From NCBI GenBank assembly GCA_934434925.1, contig CAKSAC010000003.1, forward strand, positions 1 through 64,000: a stretch of 64,000 bases of DNA, given 5' to 3'. A model generated the notes under the pieces. The model had not been told where the DNA came from, searched no databases, and was given only the letters and a program-made list of their open reading frames with translations. This document shows positions 17,471-26,265 of the stretch, piece by piece. Both the position numbers and the translations under genes were made by a program. The number at the start of each line of letters is the position of its first letter. The stretch's first letter is position 1. The stretch is from an uncultured Eubacteriales bacterium (GTDB lineage: Bacteria; Bacillota; Clostridia; Oscillospirales; CAG-272).

Positions 17471-18442
17471 TTATTTTGTTCCCTCAAACAGGCAACCGAC
17501 GGCTGACAGAAAGACCCGCCGGGCTTCGGCAAACGTCATTCCGTCAAAGGAACAGCCGGCCGCCCGCCGATGGCCGCCCCCGCCGAACCGGGCGCAGAAA
17601 GCGGCTGCGTCCGCGCCGGTGGTGCGAAGAGACAGGCGGATCGTACCGTCCTGCCGCTCCCGCAGGAAAGCGGCGACTTCCGCACCGCCGAAAGAACGCA
17701 CAACATCGATCGCCGTCTCAAAATCTTCGTCTTCACAGGAGAGTTTTTCAAAAACCGAACGGTCAAACGCAAGATAAGCAAGCCGCCCGCCGAAAGCGGT
17801 TTTGATATGCAGGGCGGCATACCCTTCCGCCCGCAACTGCCCTTCGCTTTTGGATTCAAACAGGCGATGGTTGATATCGGCCGCGTCGATTCCGGTAGCG
17901 ATCAGGGCGGCGGCCACCCGGTGTGTGTCCGGCGTCGCGTTGGAAAACCGGAAACATCCGGTGTCCGAAGAAAGCGCTGCATAGAGCGCTGTGGCAATTT
18001 CCGGGGCCGGAACCTCTCCTTCCTGCGTGAAAATATCGTACAGCACCTCGCCCGTAGCGGCCGCGCCGGCCATCGTGCAGTTCGGGGCGAAGGGAGTGGA
18101 GAGCGCATGATGATCGACCGAAAATACGCGTTCGGCCTTTTCGACCAGCGGCGAGAGGTTGCCGAGCAAGGCCAAAGAGGCCACGTCAGCCGTTATGATA
18201 AAACGGGCTTCGCCGCCGTCATACAGCGGGATGCCTTCGCAAAGGAACGCAAGCCGACGCGGAATCGGGTCGGAACAGCCGAGCGAGGCCGGAATCCCGT
18301 GCGCCAGAAGAAAGCGGCAGAGGGCCGCCCCGCTGCCCACGCAGTCTCCGTCCGGAGAACGGTGGATCAGAACCACGGCCTGCGGCAAAGCAAGAATGCG
18401 TTCACGGAATTCTTTCGGGGTAAGCGCGGTGAAAGGACCCAT
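17471..18442 (-). CDS. nrnA: DHH-family bifunctional oligoribonuclease/PAP phosphatase (NrnA-like)
   Basis: Cytoplasmic DHH/DHHA1 phosphoesterase of 323 residues, expected to degrade nano-RNA (2-5-mers) to mononucleotides and to dephosphorylate 3'-phosphoadenosine 5'-phosphate. Metal-binding motifs include HRSPDGD (Asp31 and Asp33) and the DHH triad at 110-112; the DHHA1 substrate-binding glycine motif GGGGHRRAAG lies at 287-296. The ATG shares one base with the stop of rbfA, so the two are translationally coupled, an arrangement (rbfA-nrnA) widespread in Bacillota. Confidence 0.93.
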   Translation of the reverse strand: MGPFTALTPKEFRERILALPQAVVLIHRSPDGDCVGSGAALCRFLLAHGIPASLGCSDPIPRRLAFLCEGIPLYDGGEARFIITADVASLALLGNLSPLVEKAERVFSVDHHALSTPFAPNCTMAGAAATGEVLYDIFTQEGEVPAPEIATALYAALSSDTGCFRFSNATPDTHRVAAALIATGIDAADINHRLFESKSEGQLRAEGYAALHIKTAFGGRLAYLAFDRSVFEKLSCEDEDFETAIDVVRSFGGAEVAAFLRERQDGTIRLSLRTTGADAAAFCARFGGGGHRRAAGCSFDGMTFAEARRVFLSAVGCLFEGTK

Positions 18443-18912
18443 CAGCTTTTTCCCCTTTCTTGTTCCCGCGCACTTTCCGTCGTGCTTTCCCGCACTTCAC
18501 TTTCCTCTTTTCCGGGCGCTTCCTCTTTTCCGGGCGTTTCCTCTTTTCCGGGCGCTTTGGCCGGGTTTTCCGAACCCTGCAAACCGAGGTCGGAAAGGAT
18601 TTTGGCAATACGGGCGCCATGCGCGATGGAACCGTCCGCGTAAAAAAGCAGTTCGGGCGTAATACGCAGATTCAGCGTCATGGCAAGATGCCGGCGGAGC
18701 ATCGGCGCGGCGGCGCGCATGCCTTCCCCGGCCGCCGTACTGTCGCCGAGGGCGGAATAATAAACGCGCGCTACTTTCAGATCGGGGGCGACTTCCGCCC
18801 GTGTCACCGAGACAAAATTATCCAGAATGCGCGGATCGCGGGCGTCCCGGAGCGCGATAGCCAGCTCTTCGGCTACCGCATCGTTGATTCTTCCTCTTCT
18901 GTATTTGGACAT
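18442..18912 (-). CDS. rbfA: Ribosome-binding factor A
   Basis: 30S maturation factor with a single KH-like domain that acts on the 5' end of 16S rRNA. The first 115 residues have family features (RGRINDAVAEELA, RDPRI, the VTRAEVAPDLKVARVYYS strand, and the terminal ARIAKILSDLG helix). The protein is 156 residues; the last 40 are a low-complexity tail of PGKEE-type repeats encoded by three near-identical 18-bp units around 18500-18560, apparently grown by repeat slippage. infB, the usual upstream partner, is not here; murI ends 147 bases upstream. Confidence 0.93.
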   Translation of the reverse strand: MSKYRRGRINDAVAEELAIALRDARDPRILDNFVSVTRAEVAPDLKVARVYYSALGDSTAAGEGMRAAAPMLRRHLAMTLNLRITPELLFYADGSIAHGARIAKILSDLGLQGSENPAKAPGKEETPGKEEAPGKEESEVRESTTESAREQERGKS

Positions 18913-18958
18913 ATATCTGACTTCCTTTCGGATTTTTTATTCTTTTTGTTCCGACGGC

Positions 18959-19042
18959 CGGGAAAAAGCAATCGGAGCAAACGGAGCGGGGAAAGCAACC
19001 GGAGCGGCCGGGAAAGCAATCGGAGCAACCGGAGCGGCCGGG
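18959..19042. repeat. Degenerate short tandem repeats between murI and rbfA
   Basis: Multiple copies of GGAAAGCAAYCGGAGC-like and CGGAGCRRCCGG-like units run head to tail just downstream of the murI stop codon. Confidence 0.85.
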
Positions 19043-19059
19043 TTGATTTTCGGGCGCGG

Positions 19060-19839
19060 TCAATCCGCCGGCGTTACTTCAAAAAATTCCCCATCCGGCC
19101 TGCGGCCGGACACGGCATATGCGGCGTTTTGAAAGGCGGCCGCGCTGTCGGTGATATAAAAGCGGGTACGCCCCTGCCCGGCCGGAACGCGCAATTGCCG
19201 TCCGAGCGCCCGGGCGGCGGCCGCGCCGCAATCGATCAGAGTCGCTTCCGGGAAAAGCGGAGCGATCAGCCCGGACAGCCAGGGGAAATGCGTACATCCC
19301 AAAAGAATGGCCTCGGGTGGGTCGGCAAGAAGCGGGGCCAGCGTCCGCAGAACCGCCAGCCGGGCAACCGGGTCATCCGGGCGGTTCATGCCGCTTTCGG
19401 CCAGGAAAACGAAGATCGGGCAGGCAAGGCAGGTCAGAATCGCATCGGGGCGACGCGCGAGAATCCTGCGTGAAAACCCTCCTGCGCGTATCGTCGCTTC
19501 GGTTCCGAGTACCGCAATCTTCCCGTGCGGCGCGGCGGCAAGAGCTGCGGCCGTTCCCGCTTCCGTAATACCGTATACAGGGAACGGGTACCCGGCCGCC
19601 AATTCCGGCAGGCAGACCGTGCTGACCGTACCGCAGGCGACCAGCACCGCTTCGGGCGAAAGAGAAGCCAGCGTTGAAATAGCCGCCGCGGCATACCGTG
19701 CAATCGTTCCCTCGGAACGGCTTCCGTACGGCAGGTGCGCCGTATCTCCGAAATAGGCAATGTCGCAAAGCGGGTAATCTTTACGAAGCGCGTTGAGTGC
19801 GGTCAGACCCCCGATACCGCTATCAAAAATGCCAACCAT
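19060..19839 (-). CDS. murI: Glutamate racemase
   Basis: Cofactor-independent racemase supplying D-glutamate for peptidoglycan. The 259-residue protein has GIFDSGIGGLT at the N-terminus (Asp6, Ser7), YFGDTAHLPYG (29-39), the first catalytic cysteine Cys69 and the second Cys182 in LGCTHFP, plus the CPIFVFLAESG segment supplying the conserved glutamate. One oddity: the normally near-invariant ACNT around the first cysteine reads ACGT here, a glycine replacing the asparagine next to the catalytic cysteine. Fold and the second active-site half look intact. It follows ddl with a 3-base gap, making a ddl-murI pair for wall precursors. Confidence 0.92.
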   Translation of the reverse strand: MVGIFDSGIGGLTALNALRKDYPLCDIAYFGDTAHLPYGSRSEGTIARYAAAAISTLASLSPEAVLVACGTVSTVCLPELAAGYPFPVYGITEAGTAAALAAAPHGKIAVLGTEATIRAGGFSRRILARRPDAILTCLACPIFVFLAESGMNRPDDPVARLAVLRTLAPLLADPPEAILLGCTHFPWLSGLIAPLFPEATLIDCGAAAARALGRQLRVPAGQGRTRFYITDSAAAFQNAAYAVSGRRPDGEFFEVTPAD

Positions 19840-19842
19840 ACT

Positions 19843-20868
19843 TTACAAAACGGCATTTTTAAGCAGGACGTTCACGACTTCCGGCAGAGAAAGCCCGGCA
19901 AAGTGCATCAGCATCGGGTACATACTGATGTCGGTAAAACCCGGCATCGTATTGATCTCGTTGAAAAGGACCTCCCCATCCTGCCGGACAAAAAAATCAA
20001 TACGGGCAAGCCCTCGGCAACCGAGCAGATAAAAAAGTCGTTTTCCGTATTCGCGCACCTTAGCCATCGCGCGCGAACCGACGCGGGCCGGGATAAAAAT
20101 GCGGGAAGCGCGGCTCTTATACTTCGCGTCGTAATCATAAAACGCCCCGTCCGGATCCACTTCTCCGACGGTATTGCCGAAGAGCTGCCCGTCTCGTTCA
20201 AGGAGCGCATATTCGACTTCCGCCCCGCATATCAGTTCTTCGCAAAGGGCGCGGCCACCGAACGCGCAAGCCGCATAAAGCGCGGGGAGCATCTCGTCGC
20301 GCGCCGTCACCCGTCCGCTCCCGCGGGAAGAACCCGAGAGAACCGGCTTGACAAAAAACGGATAAGAAAGCGTTTTTTCGATCCGGTCCCGTATTCCGGG
20401 GTCGGAAAGTTCCGCCATGCGGACCTCTGTTCCCCGCGCGACCGGGATCCCTGCGGCGGCGGCCATAGTTTTCACGACCGTTTTATCCATCCCGATGGCC
20501 CCGGTCAGAGCGCGGCATCCGACATAGGGGATTGCAAGCAGTTCCAGCAGCCCCTGCACACGGCCGTCTTCCCCGTTCGTTCCGTGCAGGACGGGAAAGA
20601 CGCAGTCGGCCTGCACCGGTTCTCCCCCGAAGAGAAAACCGCGTTGATTCGGAGCGAAAGATACAGGCAAAAGCCGTCCGTCCTGCCAGCGGTCCTCGCG
20701 TATCGCGTCTGCCGTGACATCCGGGCAGGCGTACCATTCGCCCTCACGGGTAATGCCAACCGGGAGCGGCGTGTGTTCCGGAGAAAGCGCCGGCAGGATT
20801 GCGGCGGCACTGCGGAGCGAGATCTCATATTCCTCACTCTTCCCGCCGAAAAGAAGTATCACGTTCAT
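19843..20868 (-). CDS. ddl: D-alanine--D-alanine ligase
   Basis: ATP-grasp ligase joining two D-alanines for the peptidoglycan stem peptide, 341 residues. N-terminal FGGKSEEYEISLRSA, HGTNGEDGRVQGLLEL, the FVKPVLSGSSRGSGRV nucleotide-binding loop, YDYDAKY and the metal-binding EINTMPGFT are all visible. The tyrosine-containing YDYDAKY omega-loop is that of D-Ala-D-Ala rather than D-Ala-D-lactate ligases, so vancomycin-type resistance is not indicated. GAGGTG precedes the ATG. It is followed after 3 bases by murI. Confidence 0.95.
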   Translation of the reverse strand: MNVILLFGGKSEEYEISLRSAAAILPALSPEHTPLPVGITREGEWYACPDVTADAIREDRWQDGRLLPVSFAPNQRGFLFGGEPVQADCVFPVLHGTNGEDGRVQGLLELLAIPYVGCRALTGAIGMDKTVVKTMAAAAGIPVARGTEVRMAELSDPGIRDRIEKTLSYPFFVKPVLSGSSRGSGRVTARDEMLPALYAACAFGGRALCEELICGAEVEYALLERDGQLFGNTVGEVDPDGAFYDYDAKYKSRASRIFIPARVGSRAMAKVREYGKRLFYLLGCRGLARIDFFVRQDGEVLFNEINTMPGFTDISMYPMLMHFAGLSLPEVVNVLLKNAVL

Positions 20869-20989
20869 ACCATCACCTCGGTTCAGTATATGCCGGATGA
20901 TGGATCATGCCCCGTGCGGACCGGAGAAAACCGGGCGAAAAAAGGAAAGCGATGCGGCGCATGCCGCCCGCTACCGCGCTTTCGCGGGG

Positions 20990-21802
20990 TTATCGCGGGG
21001 TTCGGCGCAGTAACGCTACGCGGAAATTCCCGCCGTAATCGCGGTACGGCGTGAAGGAAAACTGCTTTTCTTCGGCCAGTTCCGCCATTTTTTCTTCTTC
21101 GTCATATCCGCATTCAAAAAGGAAAAATCCTCCTTCCCGCAAATGCGGCGTAAAGGTAAGAAAACGGCGATAAAACAACATCCCGTCTTCTCCGCCGTCC
21201 AGCGCGCCGGGCGGTTCATATCCGACTTCCGGCGCGAGAGAGGCAAGGTCTTTTTGGGGAATATATGGCGGGTTGGAAAGGATCGCGTCAAACTTCCCGT
21301 CAGGCTCCGACGTGAGCAGATCGGCGCGGATCAGTGAAAAACGCGCGTTCATCCCGTATTTTTCCCGGTTCAGCGCGGCGTATCCAAGCGCCTCTTTTGA
21401 GAGTTCAAAGCCGGCCGCCGTGGTGTCGCTCCGCTCGCAGAGGATCGAAAGCGCGATCGTTCCGATCCCGGTACACAGATCGGCAAAATGCGCCCCGGCG
21501 GGCAAAAGCGAGACCGCCAGCTCCACCAGCCGTTCGGTATCCGGACGGGGAACCAGACATCCCGGCCCCACCGCGTACCGTTGCCGGTAAAAATCCGCCT
21601 GTCCGAGAATATAGGCCAGCGGCTCCCGGCGCAGGCGGCGATCCAGCGCAACCGCAAGGCCGGATGCGGTGCAATCGGGATCCGTACCGAACAGCGAAGA
21701 AAGCGGCCGGCCCGAAAAATGCGAAAAAAGCAATCGTGCTTCCTGCCCGGCTTCCTCAATCCCGGCCTCGGTCAATGCGGCCCGCAGTGCGGAAAGTTTC
21801 AT
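20990..21802 (-). CDS. prmC: Peptide chain release factor N5-glutamine methyltransferase
   Basis: SAM-dependent methyltransferase modifying the GGQ glutamine of release factors RF1 and RF2. The 270-residue protein has an N-terminal helical domain, VPRPDTE (84-90), the SAM-binding DLCTGIGTIALSIL starting at 108 and the catalytic NPPY at 177-180. It overlaps the upstream DUF1385 gene by 4 bases (ATGA). The DUF1385-prmC pairing is a well-known clostridial arrangement; prfA, usually the next gene, is absent here. Confidence 0.95.
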   Translation of the reverse strand: MKLSALRAALTEAGIEEAGQEARLLFSHFSGRPLSSLFGTDPDCTASGLAVALDRRLRREPLAYILGQADFYRQRYAVGPGCLVPRPDTERLVELAVSLLPAGAHFADLCTGIGTIALSILCERSDTTAAGFELSKEALGYAALNREKYGMNARFSLIRADLLTSEPDGKFDAILSNPPYIPQKDLASLAPEVGYEPPGALDGGEDGMLFYRRFLTFTPHLREGGFFLFECGYDEEEKMAELAEEKQFSFTPYRDYGGNFRVALLRRTPR

Positions 21803-23004
21803 ATCGCGTGTTTTTCCGGCGGTTCTTGCCCGCCGTCTTCCTGTCGTCCGGCGCTATTTGGCTGTCCGGCTGGCGCGGTTTCTCCGCCGTTGTCGGGCTG
21901 TCCGGCTGGCGCGGTTTCTCCGCCGTTTTCTTCTCCGCCGCTGTCGGGCCGTCCGGCGTTATCCTGTTGTCCGGCAGACGCGGTCTCTCCGGCGTTATCC
22001 GGTTGTCCGGCATTTTTTCCGAAAGGCAACGGTGCGTACGCGTTCCGGTCGAAGTCCGGAAAATCTTCCGGTAAAGCAAAACGGATTGCCAGTAACGCCA
22101 CTTCCAGTTGCGCATCATCGGGTTCCCGCGTGGTAATGCGTTGCATCCACAGCCCGGGCGCGGAAAGAATCCGCGTCAGGAAATTATCATGCCGTCCGGC
22201 ATACAGGATGAATTCAAATCCCACCCCGACAATGACAGGGAGTAAAAGGATTCGGATACATGTGTAAAGTAATGTTGGCAATCCGGGGAGCACCGCGTTG
22301 ACAAAAAACCCGAGAAGTACGCCAAGCAGAATCATCACAAACATGAATGACGTGCCGCACCGGGGATGAAACCGGGTATGCCGGCGCGCGTATTCGGGAG
22401 TCAGCGGGTCGCCCGATTCATAGCAGGCTATGCTCTTGTGTTCCGCCCCGTGATAGGCAAAGGTGCGGCGGATGTCCTTCATCCCGGAAACAATCCACAG
22501 ATACAAGATGAAAATGACGATTTTCAGTCCGCCCTCCACCGCGCTTTTCCACGCGCCGAGCGACGTATCGGCCAGCGATTCAATCAGTCCGGCAATCTCA
22601 CGCGGCAGAGCCAGAAACAGGCCAAGTGCCAGCCCCACGCCAAGCACGGCGGCAATCACGGTCAATACATGGAAAAAAGCAACGCCGAGATGGCGGCGGA
22701 ACCATTTTTCAAATGCGCTCTCTTCGGTTTCCCCTCCCATCACGTCGGCCGAGACGGAAAGGCATTGATAACTGAGAATCAGCGATTCCACAAAAGCAAT
22801 AACTCCCCGGATCAGGGGAAGATTCAGTATTTTATGTTTTTTCCGCAGGGATACAAACTTCCTTTCCCGGACGACGTACCCGCCGTCTTCCCGGCGCAGG
22901 ACCACGGCGCAATTCTCCCCGGCGCGCATCATCACGCCTTCCAGCACCGCTTCCCCGCCCACTTTGCCCAGCCGCGGATTCTTTTCTTTTTGTTCGGATT
23001 TCAC
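21799..23004 (-). CDS. DUF1385 membrane protein with repetitive C-terminal tail
   Basis: 401-residue DUF1385 protein of unknown biochemical function, commonly next to prmC and prfA in Bacillota. The family core is clear: VGGEAVLEGVMMRAG at the N-terminus, two or more hydrophobic helices around residues 105-175, YHGAEHKSIACYESG (a conserved His/Glu/Cys patch that suggests metal binding) and the HPRCGTSF motif. After about residue 330 the protein becomes a low-complexity tail with degenerate GQPDN-GGETAPA repeats, encoded by roughly 30-bp DNA repeats between 21850 and 22010. Such tails are not typical of the family and look like repeat expansion. Confidence 0.85.
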   Translation of the reverse strand: MKSEQKEKNPRLGKVGGEAVLEGVMMRAGENCAVVLRREDGGYVVRERKFVSLRKKHKILNLPLIRGVIAFVESLILSYQCLSVSADVMGGETEESAFEKWFRRHLGVAFFHVLTVIAAVLGVGLALGLFLALPREIAGLIESLADTSLGAWKSAVEGGLKIVIFILYLWIVSGMKDIRRTFAYHGAEHKSIACYESGDPLTPEYARRHTRFHPRCGTSFMFVMILLGVLLGFFVNAVLPGLPTLLYTCIRILLLPVIVGVGFEFILYAGRHDNFLTRILSAPGLWMQRITTREPDDAQLEVALLAIRFALPEDFPDFDRNAYAPLPFGKNAGQPDNAGETASAGQQDNAGRPDSGGEENGGETAPAGQPDNGGETAPAGQPNSAGRQEDGGQEPPEKHAI

Positions 23005-23032
23005 GTTTTTTCCTCCTGCTTTGTATTAGAAT

Positions 23033-23038
23033 AGTATA
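23033..23038 (-). promoter_or_regulatory. Extended -10 promoter of DUF1385-prmC
   Basis: Minus-strand TGGTATACT gives a TATACT -10 preceded by a TG dinucleotide; no good -35 is visible. It lies about 30 bases before the ATG. Confidence 0.5.
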
Positions 23039-23271
23039 CCACACCGACAGAAAAAAAGAAAGAGATTTTGTGAAAAAACAAGCCGTTCCGAGAAAAATGC
23101 AAAAGCAAAAGCCTCCGCCCCCGCAGAAAACCCGGCACAGGCGCAAAAAGACGCTCCGCAGAAAACCCGGCGCAAACAAAAAAGCGGGCGCTTGGCGCAC
23201 CCGCCCGGAAAATCTGTCAAAAATCCCGCGCCGGAACGGCCGGAAGAGAGCCGGGTTCCGCGCCGGAACGG

Positions 23272-24120
23272 TCAGAACGAAGGGTATTCGCCGTCCTCGT
23301 GCTTTTTTCGCATGGCGGCGCGGACGCTTTCGGCATCCTCGCGATATGTCACGCCGTACCACCGTTCCGGCGTGCGGAGTACGCGGAACCGCGCTCCCTC
23401 GTTCCGGATCATGGAATCCACTACAAAAGGAAGATAGAATTCATCTTTCAGCGGATTCTGCATCCCGGCAAGAAATTTGGTGAAATCGCGCTCCAACGTT
23501 TTGAAAATCCGGGGAGAAAATCCCCAAAGATTCATCGAAACAACGGTGTCCAACGGGATCCCGCTGTTTTTATCCAGCGCCGTATGTTCCGTGACCGAAC
23601 AAAGATATCCGTCCTCGATCCGGCAGATTCCGCGGCTGACGGTTCCGCTTTCGGTCAGGGTCTTGCCGAGTTCAAACCCCACCATGCAATCCGGCTCATC
23701 GCTCACCAACGTCCGATGCATAAGCTCGTAAGAGACGCGGCCGTAAAAATCATCGGCATTGATGACAGCGAAGGGATACTCCCCCACAGCCTCGCGCGCG
23801 GCAAGTACCGCATGCCCGGTTCCCCACGGTTTCACGCGGCCCTCGGGGAGAGAAAAACCGGCCGGGAGCGCATCGGGGCGCTGGAAAACATATTCCACAT
23901 CCATCAGTTTTTCAATGCGGCGACCCGCCACTGCGCGAAAATCCTCTTCATTTTCTTTCTTAATAATCAGAACTGCCTTGTCAAAACCGGCGCGCGCCGC
24001 GTCAAACACCGAATAATCGATAATAATTTGCCCGTCGGGGCCGAGCGGGGCAATCTGCTTCATCCCGCCGAAACGGCTCCCCATTCCGGCCGCCATCACT
24101 ACAAGCGCTGTTTTTTTCAT
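23272..24120 (-). CDS. Nucleotidyltransferase family protein (sugar-phosphate type)
   Basis: 282-residue member of the NTP_transferase family that couples sugar phosphates to nucleotides. The signature VVMAAGMGSRFGGMKQ sits at residues 7-22, and NADDFYG supplies the metal-binding aspartates near residue 120. It most resembles small glucose-1-phosphate thymidylyl/uridylyl-like enzymes, but the base and sugar are not determinable. The ATG at 24120 aligns with the family start although its Shine-Dalgarno (GGAAAG, 12 bases away) is weak; an upstream in-frame ATG would lie within the promoter. Single-gene unit, divergent from the lipoprotein array. Confidence 0.82.
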   Translation of the reverse strand: MKKTALVVMAAGMGSRFGGMKQIAPLGPDGQIIIDYSVFDAARAGFDKAVLIIKKENEEDFRAVAGRRIEKLMDVEYVFQRPDALPAGFSLPEGRVKPWGTGHAVLAAREAVGEYPFAVINADDFYGRVSYELMHRTLVSDEPDCMVGFELGKTLTESGTVSRGICRIEDGYLCSVTEHTALDKNSGIPLDTVVSMNLWGFSPRIFKTLERDFTKFLAGMQNPLKDEFYLPFVVDSMIRNEGARFRVLRTPERWYGVTYREDAESVRAAMRKKHEDGEYPSF

Positions 24121-24188
24121 GTCATTGAACACTTTCCGCCGACAAACCGGCTGAATGAAGTTTCCCGCGGGCAGACCGCGGTGCTGAC

Positions 24189-24217
24189 AGTGTACCATAG
24201 TTTTCCTTGTTTTGCAA
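24189..24217 (-). promoter_or_regulatory. Promoter of the nucleotidyltransferase gene
   Basis: Minus-strand TTGCAA (24217-24212), 17-bp spacer, TACACT (24194-24189). Confidence 0.7.
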
Positions 24218-24274
24218 GGATAATTTTTCCACCGCACCAAAGTGGGCTTTTGTTCTTTTTTCACAGTTTTTTCC

Positions 24275-24303
24275 TTGACAAACTCCCGCGTTTCGTTTAT
24301 AAT
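24275..24303 (+). promoter_or_regulatory. Promoter of array copy 1
   Basis: TTGACA at 24275-24280, 17-bp spacer, TATAAT at 24298-24303. The 72-base leader ends in CACACGATTTCACGAAAGGA, a block shared with copy 2. Confidence 0.9.
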
Positions 24304-24375
24304 GTAATTTGCGATAGCATATATCTATTAACCATGGTGCTTCCACGCACACGATTTCACGAAAGGATACCGTTT

Positions 24376-26007
24376 ATGAAAAAATTTTTGCGCATCCTCT
24401 GCCTCATTTTGGCGCTTTCGTTTGTGGTAACGGCTTTTGCCGCCTGCGGCGATAAACCGACCGATACCACAACAAAGCCGTCCAACACCGATAAGCCGAG
24501 CGGCGACGACAAATGGAAGGATGTCTCTTTCAAAGGGCAAAAATTCCACATCTGGATCAATGACTACATGGGAGATGCCGACGCATTGGCCGCCGGGGCC
24601 GACGTCTGCCTCAACTATATGCGCGGCATTGACGACGCCAGCGAAGCCGGCAGTAACACCGTGCTGGTCGAAGCCACCGAACGCTACGACAGAGTCCTCG
24701 GCATCCTCGACCTGGAAAAGAGCGATGTACAATACACCATGGCCGGCTGGAAAGGCAATTGCGATACCATCCTGCCCGACATCCAGGCCGTTGTCACCGC
24801 CAACCAAAAAGACGGTCCGAGCCTCATTATCCATGAAAACTACGGGATTGTGCGCGCCGGCATTACCGGGCTTCTTTACAATGTCTATGACAAAGACCAG
24901 GACAACTATTTCGACCTGACCCACAAGGGCTGGTATCTCGATATGATGGAAGAAAACACCATCGACAAAAACAAGATTTACATGCTCTTCGGCGATTTCT
25001 TTATCGACCAGTTCCGCCTGGCCTACGGCGTTTTAGCCAATACCACCAAGATCGATGAAAAATATCGTCCTTCCGGCGCCGAAAGCGGCTCTCTCGCGCT
25101 CTTTTCGCATGTTCTGGACGGAACCTGGACCTATGAGACCATGATGACCATCGCCGATGCCTGCCGTCAGGACACCGGCGGCGAATGGGATAGTTCGAGC
25201 ATCATGGGCGTGGTCGGTTCGCAGTGGTGCATCCGCTCCTTCTTCTCAACCTCGGGTCTGGACGTTTTCCAGAAGGACGAAAACGGGAATGTTTCCTATA
25301 TCAACGATATCGGCGATGTGCATACCTGGGTCGATACCTTCATCAATATGGAAAAGGAGCCTTGGTTCTCCTATTACTGGCAGGACACGGCCAACAGCGG
25401 CAGCCCCGTCATGAATCCGAACCGTGAAACCGCCTCCACTACCTTTGCGCAAGGACGCGCCGCGTTTGCCATCGGGCAGGCCGTTGTGACCTATGAAAGC
25501 GCCCTGATTCAGAACATGAACGACAACTCCGCCCTTCTGCCGACCCCGCGGTATTACAGCGAAGTCGAAAGCACCGAGTTCAACGACATCAAAAAGCTCT
25601 ACGGCGCACTGACCTCGGATAACGCCAACAGCGGCGGCATTCTGCTGAACGCCAAGGCAAGCGACTTCACCCTGGCCTCCGCCTTCCTCCAGCTCATGGC
25701 CGAAAACAGCGAGAGCTTCATGGAAGAATATTACGAGACCAACCTGATGATCAAGGTCAATCAGTCGGATTCCCAGCAGCAGGTGCAGATGATCCAGATC
25801 ATTCACGACGGGATCTGCTCCCCGATGTCGATGCTCTACGACAACTATTGTTCCAAGAGTCTTTCGCTCAATACTTACGCATACCTCATGTACAAATCTC
25901 TCAATAACCAGAGCAATACCTATTCTTCCGACTGGGATGCCGAAATCGGTGCCAAAAAAGCCCAGTGGAGCAAGATTGTTGCAAACTTCGGCAACAAGGC
26001 CGACTGA
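24376..26007 (+). CDS. SBP-like lipoprotein, array copy 1 (subfamily A)
   Basis: 543-residue predicted secreted lipoprotein, first of six tandem paralogues. The signal peptide MKKFLRILCLILALSF ends in a lipobox TAFAAC (Cys24), followed by a Thr/Pro/Lys-rich linker and the mature domain from about residue 45. The second half resembles family 1 extracellular solute-binding proteins: WTYETMMTIADA, FAQGRAAFAIGQ and EEYYETNLMIKVN followed by an acidic/hydrophobic helix. Homology is inferred from pattern, not a database search. No ABC permease or ATPase lies beside it. The ATG at 24376 has GAAAGGA 8 bases upstream; the frame is open far upstream but overlaps the opposite-strand gene. It shares a nearly identical ~100-bp segment (25351-25446) with subfamily B copy 4. 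Confidence 0.82.
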   Translation: MKKFLRILCLILALSFVVTAFAACGDKPTDTTTKPSNTDKPSGDDKWKDVSFKGQKFHIWINDYMGDADALAAGADVCLNYMRGIDDASEAGSNTVLVEATERYDRVLGILDLEKSDVQYTMAGWKGNCDTILPDIQAVVTANQKDGPSLIIHENYGIVRAGITGLLYNVYDKDQDNYFDLTHKGWYLDMMEENTIDKNKIYMLFGDFFIDQFRLAYGVLANTTKIDEKYRPSGAESGSLALFSHVLDGTWTYETMMTIADACRQDTGGEWDSSSIMGVVGSQWCIRSFFSTSGLDVFQKDENGNVSYINDIGDVHTWVDTFINMEKEPWFSYYWQDTANSGSPVMNPNRETASTTFAQGRAAFAIGQAVVTYESALIQNMNDNSALLPTPRYYSEVESTEFNDIKKLYGALTSDNANSGGILLNAKASDFTLASAFLQLMAENSESFMEEYYETNLMIKVNQSDSQQQVQMIQIIHDGICSPMSMLYDNYCSKSLSLNTYAYLMYKSLNNQSNTYSSDWDAEIGAKKAQWSKIVANFGNKAD

Positions 26008-26031
26008 TTTTTGCGCGGCCGACTGTTTCGG

Positions 26032-26060
26032 AAAGCACCCCGCCCGGGGTGCTTTTCTTT
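26032..26060 (+). terminator. Terminator of array copy 1
   Basis: AGCACCCC (26034-26041) pairs with GGGGTGCT (26046-26053), followed by TTTCTTTTC. Confidence 0.9.
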
Positions 26061-26237
26061 TCGCTTCCGGCGGTTCTTCCGTGATTTTTGGCGGGTTCTG
26101 TTGCACTTGCGGCATTCGCGTTGCTCATCCGTTCCCTTTACGGCGGTTCTTCCGTGATTTTTGGCGGGTTTTCGGTTCGGCCGGCCGGATTTGCAGGTCG
26201 AAAGCGTTTGTTTGCCCCTTGTTCACAGTTTGTTCCC

Positions 26238-26265
26238 TTGACAAACATAAAAATTCTGTTATAAT
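26238..26265 (+). promoter_or_regulatory. Promoter of array copy 2
   Basis: TTGACA at 26238-26243, a 16-bp spacer and TATAAT at 26260-26265; leader of about 66 bases with a GTGTGC/GCACAC hairpin not present in the other leaders. Confidence 0.88.

Noticed and set aside
23299..24375. Upstream extension of array copy 1 to a 902-codon frame
   Set aside because: The extension lies on the opposite strand of the nucleotidyltransferase and crosses the copy 1 promoter; the lipoprotein signal peptide begins at 24376.
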